A DNA stretch of 64,000 bases from the NCBI GenBank assembly GCA_037951165.1, contig JBBDHG010000061.1, forward strand, positions 8,429,001-8,493,000, read 5' to 3'. Shown one piece after another: positions 25,083 to 34,900 of the stretch (position 1 is the stretch's first letter; every line of letters starts with the position of its first letter). Source of the DNA: Lophius americanus (lineage: Eukaryota > Chordata > Actinopteri > Lophiiformes > Lophiidae). Under the pieces are notes generated by a model that was given only the letters and a program-made list of their open reading frames with translations, searched no databases and had not been told where the DNA came from. Position numbers and translations under genes: made by a program.

Positions 25083-26956
25083 TATTCTGCAAAAAATATT
25101 TTTTGCAGAATAATGATTTAGATATTACATGACCTTTTTTGCCATATTAAATAAAATTATCATTCTTTTATTTCCAATATCTGACAAAGTCTAGTATGAG
25201 ACTGCTTCCAAAACTATTTACAACCCTTTGCACAGCAAAATCCAATGACTTAATTTAACTAACAGAGTTTGAAATCAGCCCTATGCCAGGGTGAGTGAAA
25301 GTTACGCTTTTGGGTAGTGTTAATATTCTAACTTTCTAACAGTGTTGATTTCTAACATGAACCATATTTTTCTCTGACATTTAAAAGTGTACTTTTAACC
25401 TTAAATAGGGTTATTCACTTTCACAGTGAGTCTTAATTACTAAAATTCATGCTATAGTTTTATTAATTCAATCCTATGCACATTGTATTTACAATATATA
25501 ATCATAATATTGAGGATAATGCAAAACAACCTAACTCTATTGGCCGTCCTTCTTTCATAGACCACCATCCCATCTAGCTGCTTATTCCATACTAATAATA
25601 GTGAGATCAGTTCTGTCAATGAACTCCAACACTGAACACCATTTAACTCACAGTGTGTTAAATGAGTGATGCACCGCCGGATTTGCTTTTCTAATTCTTC
25701 ATTTAAAGAATAGAACAGATATAATACACACACACAAACAAGTAAACACAGATTAGATTTTTTGTTTTCATCCACCGCGTGTCTCATATTTTGGGCTCTT
25801 TGCTTAAACGTCCAGGCCAAGCGGCCAATTTTACTTAGAATAAAACCTTAATAAACATATTGGATACAACAAAAGAAAGTTAAAAGTGATCCTAACATAC
25901 ACAGTACCCAAAGCTGCAGTAAAGCACCCAAAACTATCCTTCTCTCAAGATAGAGAGAAAACAAAAGGTTAGTTACCATTTAACTCACAATATTTTATAT
26001 TAGACTTTTCAGAGTTAAAATCAACTCAAAGATGTGACACACAGGAAATTTCAACATTTCTGTTTTTACCTTGTATTACATTTTTTTGTAGATATGAACG
26101 TAAAGACTTTATTTAAAATTAATTTAGCCTTGTAATGTTATATTTCTTAATCTTGACTCGTGGTTTTGATCCATTGATTGATATTTAAAAGTTAATCCAT
26201 AATGGGAACAAAATCTTCTAATATCATACATTTCCTGTGCTCGCAGAGGGATTTTGTGTTGTACCGACAAATGTTTTGTGAATAAAGAACCCTTAGAGGA
26301 AACTTTTTCAGATTAAGATTATTTGCAGGAGTGATTCTGTGCTGTTTACTTACTATGATCCAGCCTGTTTATCAGTGAGCGACACGCCGCCTCCATCTGT
26401 GGACTGGGGTTATCCAGAACATGTCGACACCATCCAAGTGCAGATTTTTTTCTCTCCCCAATAAATACCTGCTTCTTTGGAGATTCATATAACCTGTAGG
26501 AAATACTTGATTCATTAAGAACAGGACTCCTGCCCGGCCCATGTTGGTTTTACATTGATTGGAGTCTGATGCCACCTACCAGTTTTCTTCATCCTGTACA
26601 TCCTCGTCCATATCAAGTAGCTCAACCAAATCCAGAGCCGACTCTTCGTCATCTGACTCTTCACTGTCCCAGGGTTCTCTGAACAACATGCCGTCCGCAG
26701 CACAGCAATGCACAGCTGAACTATACCCTGACTTCAAACTGTTAAGTCTTATTCTTGCATCCATCGCAAACGACCGATTTTTTGCTCTTGCTCGTCCAAC
26801 AGAGCTGATTTTCAACTCTCTGCAGAAAACATGACGGTTTGCACTCAGGTCAAGCTCTACCGGTGGCTGGCTGCAGGAATATTGGCCCCGCTTACTCCTC
26901 AATTGGTCCTTGAGTTCCATTTTTCTCAGTGAAATCCCCAAATCTCCTCTCTTCAT
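23148..26956 (-). CDS. SLAIN motif-containing protein-like
   Basis: SLAIN proteins are microtubule plus-end factors that bind EB and ch-TOG family proteins. Six exons in transcript order: 26956-26580, 26493-26354, 24375-24292, 24207-23911, 23663-23532, 23362-23148. The sum is 1245 nt, 414 aa, with consistent phases. Diagnostic blocks are ESALDLVELLDMDEDVQDEE, SALGWCRHVLDNPSPQMEAA and SLQAVRNSRSLEVDDYQPAE, close to SLAIN1/SLAIN2. The C-terminus is Ser/Pro-rich and basic (RLQRSQSVSP), fitting SxIP-like EB interaction regions. It is shorter than human SLAIN1/2 (about 570-580 aa), and the N-terminal coiled coil is not obvious. The first in-frame ATG is 26956. An upstream exon may be missing, since an in-frame stop precedes a GTG at 26983. 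Whether this is slain1, slain2 or a third paralogue cannot be decided here. Confidence 0.85.
24418..24770 (+). mobile_element. Tc1-like transposon end in SLAIN-like intron
   Basis: The segment opens GTGAAAAAGAATTTGACTTC and contains GGCCTGTGTGAAAGTTATTT followed by a C-run, then TTTATACCCCAGTTAAACAG. This is the order of the terminal and subterminal sequence of a common fish Tc1-like family (outer end GTGAAAAAGTAATTGCCCC). The same family occurs at 35150 and 63065. No transposase frame is left. Confidence 0.6.
25024..25115. repeat. (TA)28 microsatellite joined to a 36-bp near-perfect palindrome
   Basis: Twenty-eight TA units (25024-25079) run directly into CATTATTCTGCAAAAAA (25080-25096), two bases (TA) and TTTTTTGCAGAATAATG (25099-25115). 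The two 17-base arms are exact reverse complements. It lies in an intron of the SLAIN-like gene and could extrude as a cruciform. Confidence 0.9.
25662..25985 (+). repeat. Copy A of a ~300-bp direct repeat
   Basis: Copy A shares ordered blocks with copy B at 29935-30335, in the same orientation. Examples are TGTGTCTCATATT followed by GGGCTCTTTGCTTAAAC, then TTGGATACAACAAA and GATCCTAACATACACAGTACC. Copy A sits in the SLAIN-like intron and copy B in SLC6 intron 1. I do not know the family; it may be an interspersed element or a local duplication. Confidence 0.75.
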
Positions 26957-26993
26957 GAAGCTTTCATCCAGTATATTATTCACCTCACCTCAT

Positions 26994-28270
26994 CCCTACA
27001 TTATGAGGAAGTTGTAAACCTGCAAAGTGTAAGAGGAAATCAAACTATTCTCTGGTAAGAGAACAACGATGAGGCTTCGCTATGCCATCTCTTGACCCAG
27101 ATTTGTCGAGTGGTTTGTTAAGTATACACTCAACAGACTGGGCTGGGTTTAGAGAAGCATCATGAGATTACATGGATTAGAGTCTGTGAGTTGCAACTAA
27201 GAAAGAAACAACACATTATCAAGAATTAGATTTATGTCCAATTTGCTCTGTTGTTGGAAGAAACTGCTTCCTGTTCAGCTGTTTGGTTTCCCTATTAAAT
27301 ACTAACCGTTTCTTGTAAATCCGTTCAGTTGGGTGCTCCCTAACTCACTCCCCAATCCCAAAGGGGTCCTGCTGAGAGGTGTGGTCAGGTGCTAATCCTT
27401 TCACTTACATCCACACATATACAAATAGATAGCCATAGATTTACAGTTTCCCTCACAACCATATAAAACATTTAATTCTCCCCAATTTTTCCCACTACAA
27501 CAAATATTCAGTGTTACTTTTTGTCTTAATTAACGAAAGTTAATGACCAATTTACAGGTGTGAAAAAACATTCAGTAATTCTAATTATTCTGGGGCTGAA
27601 GCCAAAAAATCAACTGATCTTAATGACAATGAGGTCAAATAAAATGTATAGTGGTGTTCATAGTTGGTTATGGTTTCAATCCCTTATCTTTAACAGAAGA
27701 CACAAGTGAGAAGCAGGGCAAAAAGGATATCACAGCTGAATATTAGGTATTTATTAATGTTCATGTATTTTCACATCAAGTCTGTTCTGATTATCTAAAC
27801 ATAAATTGAATATTTATTGAAGACATTCAATACAATACAATACTACTAATACTATCTCAAAATATTAGTTTTACACTTGAAAATTTAAACTTATTAGAGC
27901 AGCAACATTTTAAATCAAATAGACAATTTCCAGTTGAACAATACTCTTCTGAAATAACTGTTATTAATCATTATTATTGTGGAAGGAAGCAAACTAATTA
28001 ACACATTTGCTATAACTGAATGAGCTGAGTTGTGTGAGTGTGTATTAATCCATCACAAAATGTTGACCATGATACCTTTAGCAGCTGATTTAATTCAGTG
28101 GACTAAGCATGGGTTAATGTTCTGGCTCAGAGAAAATCGCAATGCAAGAGCCGCATCACATCACGAAAAACGCGTTGTGGTGTTTAGAACTCCAGAATCA
28201 GTCTTCCACCTTACACAACGTCCACACCATGTATGTGTCTCTTTATATACTTTTCCACTTCCGATCTATA
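26994..28270. other. Region between SLAIN-like gene and tRNA pseudogene
   Basis: AT-rich sequence without a convincing exon. It may contain an unseen 5' exon and promoter of the - strand SLAIN-like gene. The short frames at 28030-28411 run into the tRNA-like element and are not supported. Confidence 0.45.
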
Positions 28271-28278
28271 GCCGGCCA

Positions 28279-28352
28279 GTTCCTGCGGTATAGTTGGTCA
28301 TCACGTTCGCCTAAATCGCAAAAGATCCATGGTTCGAAACCGGGCGGAATCA
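28279..28352 (+). pseudogene. tRNA-Val-like pseudogene or tRNA-derived element
   Basis: The 74-nt segment tracks tRNA-Val almost from end to end. It has TATAGTTGGTCATCACG in the D-arm (A-box) region, TTCGCCTAAATCGC at the anticodon arm and a perfect B box GGTTCGAAACC (28331-28341) followed by GGGCGGAATCA. The anticodon loop reads CTAAATC instead of a Val loop. The anticodon stem has one mismatch and the acceptor stem at least two, so a working tRNA is unlikely. The intact B box could still recruit TFIIIC. A T-rich stretch (CTTTTATTTT) lies about 45 bases downstream. Confidence 0.75.
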
Positions 28353-28569
28353 ACCTCTTCTGTCCACGCGTTCCCCGGTGGATCGGCTACAATAGCTTTT
28401 ATTTTGAGTAGACATGCATCTTTGACGAGGAAAATATTAATAGCAGCTTTGATATATTTCCTGATGAACTGGCGATAATGAATGAATGAATGAAATTAAA
28501 CACTTTCCCAAATTTTTTATAAAGAACGGTTTTACATTATATTTAACTGCTTACACATGGTCCAGCCCA

Positions 28570-28990
28570 TCGCTCGTCCGTAGAACACAGGTAAGGGGCG
28601 GAGTCATCTTCCCCGGTGTCCACTCTGCACCTGCGCCCTGTCCTTCCCTCCGCCCACCGGTCTCGTTCCTCTTCCTCGCCACAGCTGATGTCTCCCAGGT
28701 CGTTGACGTGACTTCAACATCATCAAGAACAAAAGCGGGACAATACTACCTGAGAGGAATTTATCGGGTGAAATGTGGAATAACGTGCGGCGACTAGAAG
28801 AGTGAAGAGCAACGTGCCCGTGCGGCGGGAAAATGCACCACCAAAGCGGCAAAGCAGCTCCGCGGAGCCCGGCTGTAGTGGCGCAGGTAGGAGGGAGGTT
28901 TGCAGCTCCGACTCTTCACGGACACAAACATGCGAGTTAAAGGCTAGAGTTAGACTTTGCTAGCCGTGTGTGAGGCTGTTCCGACGGCAT
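28570..28990 (+). promoter_or_regulatory. CpG-rich promoter region of the SLC6 gene
   Basis: GC and CpG content rise sharply here compared with both flanks. A GC-box-like GGGGCGGAG lies near 28595, and two in-frame first coding exons with donors follow (28833-28886 and 28992-29030). This marks it as the SLC6 promoter and 5' UTR. Start sites cannot be placed. Confidence 0.55.
28833..28886 (+). CDS. Alternative first coding exon of the SLC6 transporter
   Basis: ATG at 28833 (A at -3) opens 18 codons, MHHQSGKAAPRSPAVVAQ, that end exactly at a donor CAG|GTAGGA in phase 0. The exon at 31123 starts in phase 0, so splicing gives an in-frame transporter with an N-terminus different from that made by the exon at 28992. 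The tract could instead be 5' UTR of one longer transcript. Alternative N-termini made by alternative first exons are known in the related glycine transporter SLC6A9. Confidence 0.55.
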
Positions 28991-28991
28991 A

Positions 28992-31900
28992 ATGAGTGTC
29001 CCGGGCCTTCCACCGGCGGCGATGGGCCAGGTACCGTGTTCTGAGATGGTGGTAGCAGTCTAACCTGTCCGTCCACATTACCCCCTCCTCTCAGACACGA
29101 ATGTCCTGTTGACACTAGAGATAAAGCCCAAACTCCGCTACTCTCTCAACATCGTGTCCCAAAATACTTCATTACGTTTTACATCACTGCACACTGATGG
29201 TCATCAATCTGCTGCTGTCACTATTAGTCCAGATGTATTCAGATGTTCCGGTTCGAAGCGTTTAAATGAATAGTTTTCCTCTGAGGTGAAGTTTGTATAG
29301 CTCAACCAGACTTATGAAAGAGACGTCATCTCTGTATTTTTCCCTTTTACCCCCTACGACGGAAAAATAATAGGGAGATATAAGTACCTGTACATTTTTC
29401 AAAAATTAACGGAACTATTTTTTAGATGATTCGGATCTGGAGGGTGTTTTTGGTCCGGAGCATATTTATTCGACCAACAATACATTACACCCTCACTAAA
29501 CTTTACATAATTATTACCGACACCTTGGTCTGCATACTGATATTTGTAACTTTCAATTCATTAATTTTATCTTTCTTGTCTGGATCGCAAGGGTGTTCGT
29601 TTTAACTTCTAGCTCAATAAGCTTTATTTTTCAATTGGTTTTTAGGACCTTGAATCATAGTTTGTACTTTGTACTTTTTTAGAAAAAAGATTAAATCTTA
29701 ATGCAAGAATACTTACCGATGGCGGACTAGGGCAAATGCCAATTTTACTGTGACCTAAAAAAACATATACAAATAGTCAAAACACAGGCGAATTAAGAAA
29801 AGATTGTCCTCAATGTGACAATACATTCACATAATTGAGAAAACCCGCTCTATAAGCCACAACACATTCAGAAAAACGTGCTGCTAAAGCTAAAACGTGA
29901 TGGAAGTGTTTTCAGGGGAAACTTAAAAGTGATGCAATCCTCGATGCGCTTTTTTTTTAATGTTTAACTTTAAGAATAGAACAGGTGTGATAAACAAACA
30001 AGTAACCAGAGATTTGATTTTTTTTGTTTTCTTTCACCGTGTGTCTCATATTCTGGGCTCTTTGCTTAAACTTAATAATAATAATACATTTAATTCATAG
30101 TGCACTTTACATTTGGATCAAATCTCAAAGTGCTAACTTAATAATAATTAATTAACTTATTAACTAATAACTTCAAGGCCTTGCGGTCATGTGACTCAGA
30201 ATAAAACCATAATCAACACAGTGGATACAACAAATGAAAGTTAATATTGATCCTAACATACACAGTACCCAGAAACCGCAGTATAGTATCAAAAACTATC
30301 AATTTCTCAATATAGTGAGAAAATGAAAGCTTATTTACTGATATTTCTTAATGTTCATCCGAGATCAGGAGTTTCATTGCTGTAGCACCTGATTTAACGT
30401 GACAATGGCAGATCATGGATTTACCATCATTGATAAATGCATCAGATTCTACTTCAATCATGGTTTAACACGGGCAGATATAGCTATTTAGTTGAAATTT
30501 AATGAGCAGGTGTTACCATGGCGAGACCAGAAGTTAATATGCGCATCTATGGATAAGAGTTTTTTCTTAAGCCATTATAAAACACTTTGTCTACTGTAGC
30601 TTTTTAAATCAGTTTAACTTGCAATCCCATCAATGTAACTGCATCATGCAGCTTTTCAACTTCCTGGGTCTTACTTTGATATATCTCTGTTTATGCTGTA
30701 TATGACCCTCTATCCTCTTTGTACATTTAAAACTTGCCTACACAGTGAATTTATCGAAACTATTCACTATTACTGCATTTGGTTTATTGGAATGACCGCG
30801 TTACTGATCTTTAAACATGCAACACCGACACTAATGATTCATAAAGCAGACACTCTACTGTTGTTTTAATCATGTTTCCTACCTGTAACCTTGCATGGGG
30901 AAGTTGTTCCTCTAATGTTTAGAGATCGTTAGTGTGTAGAAAGGAAGAGGAAGTCTTCTTAATGGTTTTAACACCTGAGATTAACTGTGAGGGTACGCCT
31001 TAAAGAAAGCTTGCTTTATAGTTGGTATAAAAAGACAACTTGCACTATCTGTGCTATTTTATGTAATTTTCATCCTGGTACTTGTTGCACTTTCTTAAAA
31101 TGTGATTGAATTATTTTTATAGAATTCTTCACGGTTGAACGGGCATACAGTCACCCAAAATGGCCTCAACCCAATTACACCAGTCCCAGACCCACAATTT
31201 GAACCCCCAACCCCTCCAGCCACCTCTATACCGAGGGAGCAGTGGGGAGGGAAGTACGAGTTCCTGCTTTCCTGTATTGGGTACTGCGTGGGACTAGGGA
31301 ACGTTTGGCGGTTCCCATATCTTTGCTATCGCAATGGAGGAGGTGAGAGGTCTATAAAAGTTTCATATTCTTTAATTACTTGAGTCTGTGTCTGAAGAGA
31401 TTTGTCTTATTTTGTACACCACAGCAGCCTTTGGCCCTGTTAGCCAGACTAGACATTCAGTTATCCAACCACTGATGAAGGTTTTCCTTAATTATAACGC
31501 AGACTTAACATCTTCCTTTTTAACCCTGGCTAATGTGCTATTCATCTTAATCTGAATTCCAACATGTTGCGGCTTGAGTAGCTCTGAAGTCTGTGAGGGT
31601 GCCACCTAGACACATGTTATATAAGTTAACCTGCCTCTGCCTGCACATAATGCCACCACTATTACGATATTTGGTCTGTTTCTTATCCGCACAGGAGTTT
31701 TTCTCATTCCCTATTTCATCATGCTGTTCTTTGCGGGTATGCCGCTCTTCCTCATGGAGCTGAGCTTAGGCCAGTATGGAGCAGCTGGCCCCATCACTGT
31801 GTGGAAATGCTGCCCTCTGCTAAAAGGTAATGTTCTCCTTAGTCACTGGCAGAACCCTGAAATATTTTTGAGATATAACATAACATGTTGACTGAATGAA

Positions 31901-34900
31901 ACATTGCTTAATTCAAAGATATTGTAGTTTTATTTTATTTTAGGAAACTCATCTAATCTTCATGGGAGAAATAATCAACCATTCCTGGTTGCGAACCACA
32001 ATATTAAAGTGTGATACACTGAAAGAATAAGAGCCTCATTTTACAACAGGGGTTTCATAGCTGCCTGTATATTAACATTGTGCAACTGCTATTTCACACC
32101 TTATTGTTTATCCTGTGATACTTCTGTGGTAATCTTTGTTTCTTCTTGTAGGTATTGGCATTGGGATGCTGTGTGTGTCCATATTGGTGTGTCTCTACTA
32201 TAACGTCATAATTGCGTGGACGTTTTACTACCTGGGCAGCTCGTTCCAGAGCCCACTCCCCTGGTCCTGTGAAGCTGAAGCTAATATAGGTCTTTGTGGT
32301 AACAGCACAACTGGAAATGGCTCCACTGAACGAGGTCTCAGCCCCACAGAGATCTTCTGGAAGTAAGTGAAGCTTTGTACCCCATTTACCTCTCGTATTT
32401 ACAAAAAAAACCTGTTTGCTGATTTATATGATTATAAGTTACGCATGCCTACATATCATTTCAAATCTATTTAATTCATATTCAAATAATTGTTATTATA
32501 TAACACATGTCTCTGCACTCATTTTTCAGAAACACACGCACAAACACACACACACACACACACATATTGTCTGGTATAATGCTGCATTCAAACACTCTTC
32601 AACAACATAGTGCTATATGATTGTATGTCTGCAAATTAAGTGTCACTTCCTCCTCAGTCCCCTGAATGTAATTTGTGTGAAAGCTTGTAAGGTGCAGTGA
32701 AATTATACAGGGCCATTGACAGATTCCTCTCCGCTTTGGGTTTAAGTATTTCTAGAAAACAAAAGCAAAGGGCTTAGACTGAGGCAAGATTCTTTGTTGA
32801 CCCTTTCACTGGGGTTTCCCCATTAAGGGCGGGTCAGCCGTTCAGCGGTTTTAAGAGAAGCGGTTTCTCAACTGAACTCTGTCGTTCACCTCATGGAATT
32901 TTATGTAACTATACAAATAGATTTATACATGTATTGTTGTTATTTTATCCTGTATGCTTAAATTGAAAAGTGCCTGGAGGCATTACAGTGCTACATTGTC
33001 TGATGTTACAATTGGAGTCCTGTCTTGAGAAGACTCCATACAAAATGGAAAAATCAATTATTAGGTCTCATGACACTTGAGCTTATTATTATGATTTAAA
33101 TTTCATTGATCGTATTACATTATACTACATATAACATGATTGTTTTGAAGATCTAAAATGTGAAATGCATAGAAAAGAAGAAAAAAAAAATGCACTTTGT
33201 TGTTCATTAGTTAATGAGAAATACATTTGTTTTAAGAAGCGGTGCATTAAATAAAGGAGGTTATTTGTATTATTATTATTATAATAATAATAATTAATAA
33301 TAATAATTATTATTATTATCATCTTGTGTTTCGCAGTGAGAGAGTGCTGGGTGTAGTACACAGCGAGGGTCTACACAACCCAGGCCCTGTCCGATGGCCT
33401 CTGGCATTGTGTCTGCTGGCTGCCTGGATCATAATCTTCCTATGTATGCTCAAGGGCATCCGCAGCTCTGGCAAGGTGAATCAACACAATATTGATACTG
33501 TCTTCTCCCACTAAACACACACACTTGCACACACAACCCTGCCCTTTAATAACACATCTTGGAACCCTAACCAGTGTTGCCAGATTTTGCCAGAGAAACA
33601 AGCAACCAGGCCTATGAAAACAAGCCCAAAACAAGCGATTTCTCTCCCCAGATTAAAAAAACGTCAGCACAATGACCACCAGAAACCAGCTTAACCAGCT
33701 TTAAACACTTATTTTACATTATAAAAGAGATGAAATATGAACCAAAAGAAAATAGAACCATCAGTTTAAATATATCTCTCAGCGCTAAAGAAAGACAGTA
33801 TAAAGTGACTTAAGCCAGGACATTCAGACAAGTGTTGGAAACTGTGTAACAAGGACTAAAGTAGATCACATTTTTAAATAATTACAACCCAGAAACAGGG
33901 AAAATTACAGATAATCTTAGTTTGCAGAAATAAAGTGTTTCCTGCTCTGACACACAAATGAGTGAGTTAGAAAAGTCTTAAATAAACTAAAATGCGTGAA
34001 AACCATTCCAGTCAAAAACCATTTGAGCAGGTGGTGAAACATGGGGCTTGACCTAAAACATTTTTCTCTAAAATCATAACAGAGAACGGTCCTTTAGCCT
34101 CATATGAAGAAAAATACCATCCTTATATTAGAAGTTGCTTCAGGCACCAAGGTACAAATTGAACATATTTAACAACATAACAATTTGTCCAAAGAGAGCT
34201 ATGAAATATCTGAAACATTCAACAACATGTTGTCGATGGCCCACATTCAAACAAGAACATAATAAAACCTTATCAATAATGTAAATAAAGAAAAGCACGT
34301 ATTTTCATTTGAATATCTATCACTCAAGTTTCCCAACCGGAAAAAAACAGACCGACCTACTCTGCCTCTGATTGGATGCCAGTGGGGAAAAACTCTGCTT
34401 TCCCCTAGGGGAGGGGCTGAGGGAACGGAGTTGTGGACAGATTCAGCATTAGGACAAACTATCCTGTGTTTAAATAACGTTGAAAATATATGCTTGACAA
34501 ATCATGGAGCTGGGTGCAAGCCCAAATAAGCAACTACACTTGAGCAACAAGCCCAAACAACGTGCAACCCGCGATTACTGTATGCTTAAATTGAGACGTG
34601 TCTGAAGGCATTACAGTGCTACATTGTCTGATGTTACAATTGGAGTCCTGTCTTGAGAAGACTCAGTACAAAATTTGCAAGTGACTTTACAGAAAAACCA
34701 GTCCAAAGTCGCTTATTATAAACGAAGTTGGCAACTATGGCCCTAACATGTGTCAATCCTGTCTACGTTTTCAGGTGGTATATGTTACGGCTACTTTCCC
34801 ATACTTTGTGCTCATCGTTTTGATCATCAGGGGCGCCACACTGGAAGGCTCTCTTCAGGGCGTCGCCTTCTACCTCACACCAGACTGGGGCCGATTAGCT

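Noticed and set aside
26957..26983. SLAIN-like start at 26983
   Set aside because: The codon is GTG directly after an in-frame stop; ATG 26956 is the first usable start in this exon.
28030..28411. Two overlapping + strand frames
   Set aside because: They run through the tRNA-like element and flanking spacer with no splice sites or similarity.
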